Shown piece by piece: positions 1-11,104 of a stretch of 64,000 nucleotides of DNA (position 1 is its first letter; each line of letters opens with the position of its first letter). Made by a program: the position numbers and the translations under genes. The stretch spans positions 160,934,031-160,998,030 of the forward strand of contig NC_073693.1 in the NCBI RefSeq assembly GCF_029784155.1. The letters are read 5' to 3'. A model generated the notes under the pieces. The model ran no database searches, was not told the DNA's origin, and worked only from the letters and a program-made list of their open reading frames with translations. Source of the DNA: Uranotaenia lowii (taxonomy: Eukaryota; Arthropoda; Insecta; Diptera; Culicidae).

Positions 1-226
1 AAAAAAAAATCGAGTTATGAACTATTTAATGAGGAGAGAAATTTACATCAGATAATGGATCCTCAAAGTTTTTGTTTGTTTTGTTTACTATGCTGGGAGC
101 TTGCTTGTTATAAATAAACAAAGGTTCTCGAAAGTGTTGATACGCTTAGGCGAACATATTCCCATCATTAGATTTTTATTAAACATTGTAATTCTCGAAA
201 TATTGAAAGTGTCCGTTTTACCCGCT

Positions 227-274
227 GTGTCCGTCTTACCCGACTTTCCGGGGAAAGTCAGGTAAGACGGACAC
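227..274. repeat. 48-bp near-perfect palindrome
   Basis: Arms read GTGTCCGTCTTACC and GACTTTCC, with the mirror image after a 2-base centre and a single mismatched pair. A further partial copy of the arm (GTGTCCGTTTTACCCG) lies just upstream at about 209-224. It looks like the collapsed or solo end of a foldback DNA element. Its GGTAAGACGGACAC motif resembles, without matching, the GGGGTAAGTGGGGAC ends of the element at 26.1-28.0 kb. It would form a strong hairpin. No ORF is associated. Confidence 0.7.
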
Positions 275-459
275 CCTAAGGTAGAATCGCAATAGAAAAT
301 CAGATATTGCTATTTTCATCGCAGTTTTCGTGCAGATGGGCTGTTTAAATTGACCCGAACAGCTTTGGAGGGTTAAGAAAGGTTCTTACAACATAAAAAA
401 AAATCATTCGCGAAAATTAGAATTAATTTTTTAGTATTACAGTGCGAAGCTGAAATTGC

Positions 460-580
460 AGCTTCCATTTTAAACAACAAAACAACAACTGATAAAAATT
501 TATTATTTTTATTATTATTAATTAATAATAATAATAATAAATTTTTATCAGTTGTTGTTTTGTTGTTTAAAATGGAAGCT
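460..580. repeat. long perfect hairpin with a TAA-rich loop
   Basis: GCTTCCATTTTAAACAACAA at 461 is mirrored by TTGTTGTTTAAAATGGAAGC ending at 579. The arms are about 50 bp and the centre is an imperfect TAA/TTA trinucleotide run. The reading frame on the minus strand here is only a by-product of the palindrome. It is probably a small foldback MITE. Confidence 0.75.
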
Positions 581-616
581 GTTGATAAAAATTTAATTAA
601 ATTTAATTTTAAAAAG

Positions 617-646
617 TGTTGCAAAGCACACCGAGTCAGCTAGTTT
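617..646 (-). mobile_element. terminal scrap of repeat family X
   Basis: On the minus strand this reads ACTAGCTGACTCGGTGTGCT, matching with one change the heads of the family X copies at 47363 and 54301. The body that should follow is not evident, so this is a truncated end. Confidence 0.5.
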
Positions 647-649
647 AAA

Positions 650-1260
650 ATAATTGAAATATGTGAAACGTTTATAAATTTTACAGCGCAGTTATGGTTT
701 GTAATTTCAAATGAAATTTGAAAATAAAAAATAAACTATACAAACAAAATAAAATGTTAATTTAATTTATCGATAAATATTATGATATCTTAGCAGGAAC
801 ATTTCAAGACTATGAAAATGAAAATGTGTTCCATGAGGAACAAATTGACGAAATATGATAAAAATTCTTCTGATCAAATTCTACTCGCTCATTTTAGTTA
901 TCTATTCATTTCTTCTAACTTTCATTTATTTTTTCATAACTAACGGTGATAAATAAAAATATAATAAGAAGATTATAAAAGATAAGTTCTAGCACTTTAG
1001 AAAAAACAAATCTATGAAAACGTCTTAATGTTTTAAAAACTTGTTTATGAAATTAAATTAAAAACTCAAGAGGCAGCATTTAGATTTGTTTTCATGATTG
1101 ATTTGGTATATTTTGGCAACCTGAACTCGAGTTTTATGTCAGATTTTGTCTATCACCTCTTGTTTTGGTGATACGGAATTTCTAAGGTAAAAAATGAATC
1201 AGTTTTGAGTGAAATCAAAAATTGATAACTGATGAACTTTTGTGGTAGAAAAATTCCACT
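650..1260. other. AT-rich sequence without recognisable content
   Basis: No credible ORF, tRNA-like promoter or terminal repeat was seen here beyond short A/T runs. Confidence 0.5.
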
Positions 1261-1264
1261 GGAA

Positions 1265-1880
1265 ATATATTTTTTCGGGGAGTTTTTTTCGGCATGCAGA
1301 TTTGTTTTTTTTGCAAAAACGACGTATTGATTTACGTTTTCAACGTTTCGATCCTTATTGAAACTTCTTTAGGGACTGAAATAGTATTTATTTAGTTTAG
1401 TTTTGCTGATCATAATTTATGCTCTCTTACCGAAAAGATGCCGTTTTCTTGTGAGTGTCGACTTGGCCTGTGGTGTTTAGCTGTCTTTTGATCTGTTTTC
1501 AGAGTAATTTATTATAATTCGTGTTTTTAGATATAAGGTCTAGTGTATCGACTTACTACGTACAGATGTTTGCGGATAAAAATCCGTTTGTCTAGTGTTT
1601 TTGGGATAAATTTTCCACATCATCGAACTTTCAGCACAGTCTTCACTTTTCACTTATTTTGTTTTGATAAAAAATCCGTTGTTGTGTATGTGAGTTGATG
1701 GTGTAGTTTTTTTGGGTGTATTTTTTATTATCTGGAAGTTCGCTAATTTTTCCGAGTAATTGGAAAATGTTTGCGTATGAAGAGTGGATGTTTTCAGTGT
1801 CTTTCTGAATGTCTCAATACGTCGTTTTTACTAAAAACAAGACTGCAAGCCGAAAAACACTCCACGAAAAAAAAAACTGA
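1265..1880. mobile_element. small foldback/TIR element
   Basis: The left arm (about 1265-1335) contains TTTTTCGGCATGCAG and AAAAACGACGTATTGA. The right arm (about 1810-1878) is its inverted, diverged copy (TCAATACGTCGTTTTT, CTGCAAGCCGAAAAA). The centre has no coding capacity. Exact ends and a target duplication could not be fixed. Confidence 0.55.
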
Positions 1881-2513
1881 TGAACTAACAGCTCATTTTT
1901 TTATTTACAAATGGTTTTATGAAGGCATTTAACACTAGAAGGACCGGCAAATTGATTATACCTATTTGGACCGTGACCAGTCAAAATGACTGGTAAAGGG
2001 GAAATTTTTTATATCATAATATTTTTAACTTTTTTTTTGAAATTACAGTGAAACCCCGATTTTGTCACACACCGATTTTGTCTACCCTCGATTTTGTCTA
2101 CCCCCGATTTTGTTTCATTTTTTCACCCGATTTTGTCGTCATATTTTTTCAACGCAAAAACACTAAAAATCGCCTTTTTTCATTTTCGTTGAACATCTTA
2201 GGGTGAAATCATTTTGAAGGGACATAACAAATGAATGATTACATCGATATTGAAAGTGAAGATGATTGATCAGGGACGTACCAAGATTTTTACACAAAAA
2301 AGTCAAGTTCTAAACCGGTTTATTGTTATTACATTTTTAACTAAATCAAAGTTGTTGAATACAATTATAACTAAATATAATGGTATAACAGAACATATTC
2401 AAGTAATCTTAAAGCTGTGTTTTTTTTGTTTGGGCTTTTTTTTTAAAGTAATCTCTCTTATACGTCGCAAAAAGATGACAGCAACTATCGACAGATTTGA
2501 AGCATCAGCCCAA

Positions 2514-2757
2514 TCAACTATGTTGTCCAAGATAACGTACAGCTTCAGCATCATTTATGTTTCTTGAAGTTTCACATGAATCATGTGGGGTAGATGCCGC
2601 TGATTCTGAGTCTGGTGCTACATCCGAAATTTTCAATGGCTCCAATGATTCGAGGGGCTCGTTTACTGCTGACTGATCATCCAGCGTCATGTTCAGAATT
2701 TCTTCATCCGTAAATGCTTTGCTTGGATATCTCTCCTCAGAGTCCTGTGGCTAAATA
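2514..2757 (-). pseudogene. possible C-terminal remnant of a pogo-like transposase
   Basis: The minus strand is open for about 80 codons, from a TAG just upstream to TGA at 2514-2516. It includes FTDEEILNMTLDDQ and an acidic, Ser/Pro-rich tail ending in YLGQHS. Codon use is less AT-biased than the surroundings, which suggests former coding sequence. Pogo/jerky-type transposases often end in acidic tails of this kind, but no catalytic DDE motif is present. Family placement rests mainly on its position inside the pogo-like element, so it is an inference. Confidence 0.35.
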
Positions 2758-3056
2758 GTTTCAACGCGGTTGTTTACATCAATCAAATGGATCAAGGGAA
2801 CACCATGGGTTCATGGGTTGAATCACTGCAGTCACATTGGAGACATACGTAAAAAGTACTCATTGCTAGCACAAAATTTTTCTAAAAAAAATACGTTTTT
2901 TATAATTTTTTTTTATCATAAAGTCACTAATATGAACAGTACTCTTGATCATACGTAAAAATGAAGTTCAGGTGATCGATAGAAAATTTATTCACCTCTT
3001 ATATGCAAAAAAGATAATTCAAACTAATGCTACGCAGTCCGAGATATTTGAATCTA

Positions 3057-3254
3057 CTCAGTAAACGAAAATTACCGAGTACCGTGTTCGGTAATTTTAT
3101 CGGTAAAAAATAAACGAACATCGGTAAATCGATTCTTCATTTACCGATGTTCGTTTATTTTTTACCGAAAAAATTACCGAACAGTTTAACGATTTACACA
3201 TGTTAGGATTTCGGTAAAAAAAATTACCGAACTCGGTAATTTTCGTGTACTGTG
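3057..3254. mobile_element. 198-bp palindromic MITE inserted at TA
   Basis: The outer arms CAGTAAACGAAAATTACCGA and TCGGTAATTTTCGTGTACTG mirror each other with one mismatch. A second perfect inner pair, TCGGTAAAAAATAAACGAAC and its complement, spans the middle. TA flanks both sides (3055-3056, 3255-3256). The related element copy at 9360-9800 carries the uninterrupted sequence with a single TA at this point, which is direct empty-site evidence for the insertion and for a TA duplication. Confidence 0.8.
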
Positions 3255-3667
3255 TAAGTTCAATTCCTTTTTTCAATTTTCCATGATTTCATATTTGGAA
3301 CATAACTCAAAAACTATTCTACTGAGATTATTTTGAATTTCATTTTCGGATTCAGCGCCCGATTTCATATTATTTTTGTCGGTGAACAAAGTTCACGATT
3401 TCTTTAAATTTTGTAAACTAGTGTTACTATGTCAAAAAAAGGCTCTACTACAAAACATCTACACTGTTGTATTGGGATAATATACGTTATTTGTAATAAT
3501 TTATTAGATTAGAAACGATTAAAAACATTTTTTGCAAAATCTGCCGATTTTATCACTCTTCCCGATTTATCACTCTAAAATTCATCATGGGGGTGATAAA
3601 ATCGGGTTTTCACTGTATTTTGTTATTTATTCGATAACATTTTTGTTATAAAATGGAAGTATTTTTT

Positions 3668-4992
3668 CACCATGGGTGCACGGAATCACCTCATTTTATC
3701 ATAGTTGACGAATGCGTGTATGTCATACATACAATGAATATTTCAAATAATTATCAAAAAATTAAAGCACATTATCAATTTAATTATAAAATCATGTTAG
3801 ATGGCTATGGGTATTGACCATGGGTGCACGGTTTCACTTCAATTTTGTTTCAGTAGATATTTTCTAGCATTCATCGCGCTGAAATTTTTCAACACTTTGC
3901 CTATAAATTAAACCTGATATTGTAGGTTTTGAAGCATATTTTTTCTATGAGTAGAGCAATTTACCGTGGCTGCACGGGTTCACCGCCATACATCCAAAAT
4001 CAATTTTATTGCATGCTAAAGGTAAAGAATGAAGACTGTTATAGATTCAAATGAAAATTCGTGTTATATACATGGTTTTCACTATGGGTGCACGGATTCA
4101 CCGCGTTTAAATCAAATATTGGACTGTTTGAAAAATTTAAAAAAAGCATTTTTACAAATCTTAACTAAACCAAAGTCGAAACCATGTCTCTCATGTTGAG
4201 ACATAATGATATAAATGACGATTTTTATTTTAAGTTCCGTTTTTTCATTCATTCATTTCATTCAGTTTTTTCAAATATTTCAATTTTATTTTGAAATAAT
4301 AAATTTATTTATTTATTATTAAAAAAAACAGGTTTTTGCAATCGTATATTTACCTGATAAGATCTGATCAACATCCAAGAAATTGTAAAACGATTACCAT
4401 GGACCGAGTGAATTTTAGGAAATATATGATTCAAGTTATGTCGTGCGACGGAAAACAGTGAAAATAAAAATAATGAATCAACATTGTCAAATGTACACGT
4501 TGATTTTTAAGGAAAAAAGTTTTTCGATAGACCAATAATGCATTTCAAATACTTATCATATCTAACTCAAAAATAATTTGTGTTCTGAAGCAAGTTGAAA
4601 ACTATTTATTTCTATATAATTTACAACGGCGAATTTGCAGTCATTCCGTGCACCCGTGTTGAAATATCTTAGCGTTGATGTGGTCTATCAGATAGGCTTG
4701 CGAGAGTCTGATCTAGGTATGCCAGGCGTACTGGGTTCGATTCCCGGTATCGGCAAAAAAAACTTTTGGGTTCAAACCCCATAAGTTGCCGACAGGTAAG
4801 ATGTGTTTCCTCTTATAAAAAGAATGTTCGATAAGAATGTTCAATCAGTTGCCAGCTGGCCAGGTATATACACGGGTGCCGGAATACCTGTAAGAGAACT
4901 TGCATTGGAAATTTGTCGAATCTAATAATCTAAGAATGCATGTGAATACATACTTGGGCAGAAACTGCGGTGAATCCGTGCACCCATGGTGG
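3668..4992. repeat. block bounded and punctuated by CCATGGGTGCACGG motifs
   Basis: The motif CACCATGGGTGCACGG, followed by roughly AATCACC, occurs in plus orientation at about 3668, 3820, 3966 and 4081, and inverted at about 4646 and 4971-4992. The outermost copies face each other like terminal inverted repeats and the inner ones are 115-150 bp apart. This is the usual look of a DNA transposon with subterminal binding-site repeats. A tRNA-like segment sits inside at 4690-4760. No transposase and no clear target duplication were found, so class is undecided. Confidence 0.5.
4690..4760 (+). repeat. tRNA-derived SINE head
   Basis: A textbook B-box/T-arm, CTGGGTTCGATTCCCGG, is preceded by a plausible degenerate A-box region about 45 nt upstream. 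The flanks do not pair into a 7-bp acceptor stem and the sequence runs on into non-tRNA DNA, so this is a SINE promoter rather than a functional tRNA gene. The tail probably extends to about 4900. Confidence 0.5.
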
Positions 4993-5709
4993 ATAACCAA
5001 CATATAAACAATATATTAAATAGTAAATTATCATTTAAATTATTTTGTTTCATAGTTGATGTCTTCAAATTTGAATAAATGAGAACACAATTCATAATTA
5101 TTTTACTCATACTAGTTTAGTATAAAACATTTATCACCTAAAATTACTCAATTACTCGAATAGACATTTATTAAATCTAACATAACTTTTACAAATCTTG
5201 ATGAAATCTCGCCAAATTTTGACAGAATGTTCGATTACAGTTGAGAAACAAAACAGACTAAAAAAAAAATGGGAGTCAAGTGCTTGGAGCGCCACACAGC
5301 GGCCAATCTGAGAACTTTTTCTACAAATCTTCATGACTTCACATCGTAAATCAATAATTTCATAACGAATGATACACTTCTGCCCACCATAAATCAACTA
5401 AGGCTTATTGTCTTGAATGTAGATTGCAAATGAAACCAAGAGCAAGCGAAAAATTTTTATCTGGTTTCAGTTATAGGGTTGTGAATTTTACCAGTCATTT
5501 TGACTGGTCACGGTCCGAGTGTCCTTGGCGAAATTTTTCTCGCTTATTAAAAGAGCTAGTAAAATAAAAAAAAAAACAGTTTTTTAGAGATTCAAAATTC
5601 ATGAAAAGTCGTATTTTTTGCGAATTTTTAAAGCGAAGTATTTAAAAGATATTCAACAAACAAAGTGTCCAACCAGTCATTTTGACTGGTGTGGTCTTTC
5701 TAGTGTTAA

Positions 5710-6890
5710 CTAATAAAGTTTTTATGTGCCGACAGTATTTTTCCTAACTTCGGGTTAGTAGAGGGGGGCCTTATAACTCTAAATGAAAGAAAAAAAACTG
5801 ATTTTGAATTTGTTTATCATTCTCCATTCAATAAAACAATAATATTTTGATAATGATGATGATGATGTTGAATAATCTAAAAAAGGATACGCTATAAGTT
5901 GTTTTTAAATTTGGAAAAAAAAGACTGACCGACATAATTGAAATAAGTAAAAATAAAAGGATATATTTCATACAACAAATTTGCTGAAGTTTGCAAAAAT
6001 AATTGATTTTTGCTATTAAAAATATCTAAAATTCAATTGGGTCAATACTTTAGTAAAACTTCGTTAAAAATATATTATTAAACAGTATCGGGAAAAAAAT
6101 TTTTAGAAAACTTTTTTTCGCAGAAGTCAAAATTACTTGAGGTCTTGAAGATAGTTGATACAAACCTTTATTTTAATTTCTTCAGTCAGTTTTCAGTTCA
6201 GTTTTTGTCAGGAAAGTGCAAAATTTTCTTAATAAATTTTGAGTTGTGCATTTGGAAGAAAAAGATACAAAATAAAATATAGGCCTAAATTGATTTCATG
6301 AAAAATATTTCATATTGGCATAAAATTTGTAAAGCTTTAAATTTTTTTTTATCAAAGTGATTAGTAATAAAGTAATGGTTAAATCAGTTAGATACACTTC
6401 TAATAAATCCCAATTTTGAAGACGAGGTAGGGTTTTTCTGTGTCAAGATTTAGATTTCAATACAAAAAGTTCATTGACTCGTAAATAGAAATTGACATTT
6501 AAAAATAAGTTCCAATTCGTGAACGTCATATAGAGTCGTAGAATGAAGTGTCTTAGCCCAGAGTGATACAGAACTTTTTTTTAACACTTATTTTTAAACA
6601 CCTTTCGGGATGAAGAAATTTAAGATTACTACGGTAAATTCATTTCTTGGTTTTAAAATTTTACTTGGAAAAATTTTTCATGGGGAGGGGGGTTAAAAAC
6701 CTTGGTTTACAAGATTATACATAGTTCCTTTTTGCATGATCTTATAAATCGTTCGAGTTTATTCAAGTTTGATTTTTCGAGTAAGAAAGCCACCAGCAGT
6801 AAACAAGCCCCCCTACAAGTCCTATTTTATAAGATTTCATTGCTAGTGAATTAACTGAACTAACGACACGTCGTTATTTTCCAATCATTT
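5710..6890. other. AT-rich non-coding stretch upstream of an exon
   Basis: Only a short GAT microsatellite (about 5850-5866) and A/T runs were seen. It is probably intron upstream of the 6895 splice acceptor; no earlier exon of that gene could be recognised. Confidence 0.5.
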
Positions 6891-6894
6891 GCAG

Positions 6895-8599
6895 ATGTGA
6901 ATCTATCCTGGAAAAATATTGCGAACTGTACAGATTGACCGGAACCGACGTCGAAGTAACGACGACCACCAAAAGCGGCGTCCTGGCCGAGTGCTATTTT
7001 AGTGAGCGAGCCGTGAGACAAACGCTGCCCCCGGTTCAGTTGACGTTCATCAATGGGCTGCCGAGTAATGAACTTTTGCCGACCGTCAACGGAATCTTGA
7101 CGCAACAAAAGCACACCATCGATTTCCTGATTGTGGTCAGCTTCGCCGGAAACGATGTCCTCCTTACCCAGGAGAACGAAAAGATTGCCGGTAATTGTTT
7201 GCAACGGTGCCTTAATCAATACAAGGACTGCTTGAAGCGTCGTAGGCGTGAAAAAATCAACTCCCTTGCCCACCACGACGCACAGGATATGAATGGCACA
7301 AATTCTCCTCTCAAAGACCAGCACAAGGCAATAGGTTCCGGTGGCTCCAGAGCTTTGAAGGCGGCCATCGGGGGAAGTCACGATGGCAGAAAGATGAACG
7401 CAAATGAAGAGGAAGATATGCTGTACAGACTAAGCCAACCTCCTGAGGATAGAGAAACGACGTTCAACAAGTGCGCCAAATGGCTCCAGACTAATGACTT
7501 TAGAGCCGCAAAGAATATTGAGCTGGAAAAATGTAAAATCACCGGAAACCACCCTCCTCCAGTCACCGAAGGCAAATACAAATTGGAAAGCAAAGCTCAA
7601 GACAAATTAAACTTTTTTGACTGTTCCCCTCCGGCAATTGGGAAATATTCCGGCCCCAGAAAGCCCGAAAATCAGCAAGCGGCAAGACCCTCGAAAGTAA
7701 TTAATTTACCGAAACCAAAGTTTTATCCGCAGCCACCAACGAAATTTAAAACACTCAAACGGCAAGATAAACAACAAGTAGTTGAAGCATACCCAAATCT
7801 TTTCGACTCAAGTCTATTTCAACCATCGCCGGTGCGTAAATCTTTCCCGGCCATTAATCCCGCTCCAAACGATGCCACTTTCTCATTTCCGGAAATTGAT
7901 GACTCTATCAAACGATCGGCATTCCGCTGGGAAAAATTCAAAAGAACGGAGCCCACAAAGCTGACACACCACCAACGACGTCAATCCCCCATTCAAATAA
8001 AGCAGCCCATAGAATGTGATCTAAATCCACCCAATCGTTTGCAGAGAAGCAGCCCACTTGAACGGAATGAATCACCACTTTTGGGAACTAACACTATCCC
8101 CGATGGTGGTGACAATGATGCGACAAAGCTCCATTTCTGCCACCCACACTTTACACCCAAACCCGATTCAGATTCCTGTTCCGAAGAAGCTTTCCCAGCG
8201 CCCCCTTCACCAGACAACATTCATTCAACTACATTTGCCAAACTTCCAAATGCATTCGCCAAACCGCTCTTTCTGGATGGGAAAATGATTGTCGACGGCA
8301 GCAGCAGCAATTCCTGTTTCCCGAAATGCGATTCTCCGGAGCCACAGTTCCGGGAGAGCGTCGATTTAGTTGACAACTTGGAGGATTTCCGCGAGATATG
8401 TCAGGAAACTACTGGCAACTACAAGCTGGCAATCGAATCGCCCGGGAGCTGGCGATCGAGCAATGGAGAATGTGACTGCGATGGGTGTGAACTTCATCAG
8501 AATTACAATCGTTCCGTGGAGAATCTGTTTCAGCCGTACAACAATCCCCGGAACATTCGGGCCGGAATCGGACGCGGGAGATATTTTGAAGGCTGCTGA
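6895..8599 (+). CDS. terminal exon of an unrecognised protein-coding gene
   Basis: The frame has no suitable ATG near its 5' end but follows a good splice acceptor (TTTTCCAATCATTTGCAG, ending at 6894). I therefore start the exon at 6895, with two nucleotides of the first codon supplied by an upstream exon. It encodes about 568 residues beginning CESILEKYCELYRLTG. The first 120 residues look like a folded alpha/beta segment (PPVQLTFINGLPSN, HTIDFLIVVSFAGNDVLL). They are followed by a basic stretch (CLKRRRREK), then about 400 low-complexity residues rich in Pro, Ser, Asn and Lys, and a Cys-rich end (GECDCDGCELH). Codon use is clearly coding and GC-richer than the flanks. AATAAA follows at 8709. 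I do not recognise the family, and no signal peptide or membrane segment is visible in this part. Upstream exons are missing from view. Confidence 0.8.
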
Positions 8600-8708
8600 T
8601 GCCAGCCCAAACTTTTTACGGTATCAAAAGTTTCAAATGAATGAATTGTGAAATATTACTTCTCGAAAACAGAATCAATTTACAAGAGATTTCCAAGAGG
8701 GACGGTTC

Positions 8709-8714
8709 AATAAA
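8709..8714 (+). promoter_or_regulatory. polyadenylation signal
   Basis: AATAAA lies 110 nt after the stop codon of the 6895-8599 exon and is followed by a TGTTGTTATTTG stretch, a reasonable GU-rich downstream element. It supports this exon being the last one. Confidence 0.6.
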
Positions 8715-8934
8715 TGTTGTTATTTGCAACATAGTCATATTGCAAACGACGATGATGAATTTTACAAGATTTTCTTACTGTTCGTAAGAGCAGCAAAACG
8801 AATACTGTTGTGCAAACCAATTCATATGGAAAGGAGATATTATTAGTATTTTTTGACAACTACCTATAGATCATAGATATTCCATGTCTTTTCTTAAAAA
8901 AATAAAGTTCGAAGTAAACGTTTTATGGTGAAAG

Positions 8935-9195
8935 ACCTCGACTGTTGACGATCCGGAGCCAGCGTCTTCACTTGGTCCCAGTCAAGATTCTCGTCGACAG
9001 TTCGGATTTCAGCGACTAGGCTCCGCCGCCACGTGTTTCTGGGTCTAACTCTCGTTCGATGTCCTTGAGGATTTTTTTTTCTTTTTTCTCAAGGGATTTC
9101 ATTCAAGCGCCTCGCTGCCAATCTCTTCTTATCTTTTCGCAGCGTGCCCAATCCATCTCCATTCACGTTCTCGAATCTCGTTTGCTAGCGCCTCA
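8935..9195 (-). pseudogene. C-terminal fragment of an RTE-like retrotransposon
   Basis: On the minus strand two frames separated by a T-rich interruption read EWRWIGHA near 9150 and RPRNTWRRSLVAEIRTVDEN near 9010. This matches the post-RT tail of RTE-like non-LTR elements (WRWIGH...RGRPRNTWRR...W). The fragment is frameshifted and truncated at both ends. It lies close downstream of the 8709 poly(A) signal but is not part of that gene. Confidence 0.6.
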
Positions 9196-9359
9196 AAAAT
9201 ATAAATGTCAAAAAACTCAAAAACAAATACAAACAAAAGAAAAGAAATGACAAAAATATCTAAAAAAAATTATGCAAACTGATATAAATAACAAACATTC
9301 TAAACATAAAAAATATGTACTAGGTAATTGTGTCTAAAACATGATAAAAAATTACAAAA

Positions 9360-9800
9360 AAGGCTTAAAATTACACTAGTTTACAGCATTTTTGAACTTA
9401 GTAAACAGAAGGTAATTTTTAATGTGAAATTGGGCGTTCAATCCGAAAATGAAATTCAAAATAAATCTCAGTAGTTTTTGAGTTATGCTCCAAATATGAA
9501 ATTATGGAAAAAAAAGTGCTTGTACTTAGATTGAAATATCTTGGACTGCATAACAGTAATTTGAAATCTCTTTTTTTATATTAAAGGTGAACAAATTTGC
9601 CTTCGATCATCTGGAGACCATTTTTGCGCATCATCAACAGTATTGTTGATATTAGTGACTTTATGATACAAAAAATTATAGAATACGCATTTTTTCAGAG
9701 AAAATTTTGTTTCAGTGGTAGTTTTAGACTGGATGGTAACATAAAAAAAATCTGATTTTCTATGGGCCTTAAAAGTGAAATCAAAACAAAGATTTTAAGT
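9360..9800 (-). mobile_element. inverted, diverged copy of the 2-kb pogo-like element
   Basis: The reverse complement aligns by eye with 2860-3430: for example AACACTAGTTTAC, the stretch around CTCAAAAACTA, GCAGTCC, and a TCATAAAGTCACTAATAT segment. The 198-bp MITE found at 3057-3254 is absent here, with an uninterrupted TA in its place. Ends were not resolved. Confidence 0.6.
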
Positions 9801-9804
9801 GGTT

Positions 9805-10145
9805 ATATTATTAAAATCGGTTGAAAACTGAAGAAGTTACGGTTATTTACCATAACAGTAATTTTTGCATTTTTTAATAATTTAACAAACCGCAGTATCA
9901 CTCATTTTTAAGCGGATTTGTGTTGGTGAATATTGGTTTTTCAATAATAACTTTTTTTTCTTCACTAGCCGATTGTTTTTATGACTAATTTATTAAAGCC
10001 TAAGTTGAGACAAATATTTCACTCGAAGACTGTAACACGATTGCACTTGAAACAAAAAAGTTATTGGAAATGGATTTAAAAATAGATTGAACTTGGGCCT
10101 GCTAAAAAGAATAAAGCTTGCTCTTTACTCTTACACAGATTTCCA
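9805..10145. other. no recognisable content
   Basis: AT-rich sequence between the pogo-like fragment and the R1-derived block; no convincing ORF or repeat end was found. Confidence 0.4.
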
Positions 10146-10609
10146 TAAGAATGACAGCTCCATAAGAATGAAAGCTAATAGGAGCTAGCTAGCAAACGGT
10201 AGGCAATGTGCAATTCGAGACCCCATACACCCAACCCCGGGTAGTGGTCATATCACCTCTTGTCTGCAACTCCGATTCTCTACCTCCCCGTGGAGCTAGC
10301 TGGGGTGTGAGCAACCTTAGCGGAGATCGGGTACCCAACCCCGGTGGATGCTTTTTTTTTTTTTAGTTGGTAACCACAGGTGGTAAATCCCGGTTTACGG
10401 ATTGTATTCCAAGGCACGGCGAGCCACCGCTTCCCCCCAATTTGCTACTCTGGGTCCATGGGTACAATGGGAAGACTCATGATATACTCCGTGTATACCC
10501 CCTACTCCCTAAACTCCACCTGGGGCCGCAGACCTGGTTCCCACCTCGAACTGTTTAGTACACTATGCTTCAATAGTGGGAGGTCTATTCGCGCTAATGC
10601 GTTCAAAGG

Positions 10610-11090
10610 CAATACTCATTAACGAGACCACTTTCAGCAAAACCTCTCATCCTTACGACTCGACGCCTGAACTCTCCTCTAACGACTTGGGAACCGACAT
10701 CTCCTCGCAATGACTCGAGATTCCCACACAAACCTCTCCTCTTCGCGACTTGAGGCCTGATCTCTCCTCTAACGACTTGAGATCCGACCCCTCCTCGCAT
10801 CGACTCGAGGTTTACCTCGCCTCTGCACGATTCAAGGCCCGATCTCTCCTCTTACGACTTGAAATCTGACCTCTCCTCGTAATGACTCGAGGTGACCACT
10901 TGTACCCCTCCTCTTGTTGGTAAGGGGCCTGATCCCTCCTCTTACGACTCGGGACCCGACCTCTTATCATAAAGACTCGGGGTTGACCCCACAAACCTCT
11001 CCGCCTGAAGGTTTGAGGCCTGACCTCTCCTCTAACGACTCGAAGCCCGACCTCTTATCTTCAGGGTTCGAAGTTTGCCACCTTGCCCGT
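10610..11090. repeat. 27-28 bp CT-rich minisatellite
   Basis: About 15 diverged units follow the pattern CGACTTGAGGCCTGATCTCT plus CCTCTAA. They are clearest between 10740 and 10900. Long frames on both strands here are periodic and not genes. The strong strand asymmetry (pyrimidine-rich plus strand) could form triplex-like DNA. Confidence 0.7.
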
Positions 11091-11104
11091 CGTGTGCCTG
11101 ATCG

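Larger units (their letters stand above)
2046..3615. mobile_element. pogo/Tc1-like element with TA target duplication
   Basis: TA|CAGTGAAACCCCGATTTTGT opens the element and AAAATCGGGTTTTCACTG|TA closes it. The subterminal region repeats CCGATTTTGTC about five times on the left and related CCGATTTATC motifs on the right. The same termini occur at 46347-47228, and a diverged inverted internal copy lies at 9360-9800. TA duplication and a CAGT start are typical of the pogo branch of Tc1/mariner. A minus-strand reading frame inside may be the last trace of a transposase. The 198-bp MITE at 3057-3254 is inserted in it. Confidence 0.7.
1933..5705. mobile_element. piggyBac-like element, non-autonomous, filled with insertions
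   Basis: Both ends are TTAA followed by CACTAGAAGGACC (left, TTAA at 1929-1932) or its inverted counterpart GGTCTTTCTAGTG then TTAA (5706-5709). TTAA target duplication and a CACTAGAA-type terminus are hallmarks of piggyBac-like transposons. Next to the ends lie three copies of a 19-bp palindrome, ACCAGTCAWWWTGACTGGT (1976, 5490, about 5671), probably subterminal protein-binding repeats. No piggyBac transposase frame remains. The interior is occupied by a pogo-like element at 2046-3615 and a GTGCACGG-repeat block at 3668-4992, so this insertion is older than both. Confidence 0.7.

Noticed and set aside
373..624. 83-codon minus-strand frame rich in Leu and Asn
   Set aside because: Produced by the perfect hairpin and TAA/TTA run at 460-580.
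4690..4760. Functional tRNA gene
   Set aside because: T-arm sequence is good, but no 7-bp acceptor stem or proper anticodon arm forms; treated as a SINE head. The same applies to the B boxes at about 41523 and 41877.
6860..7593. Minus-strand frames of 173 and 71 codons opposite the 6895-8599 exon
   Set aside because: Shadows of the plus-strand coding exon; no splice or start context of their own.
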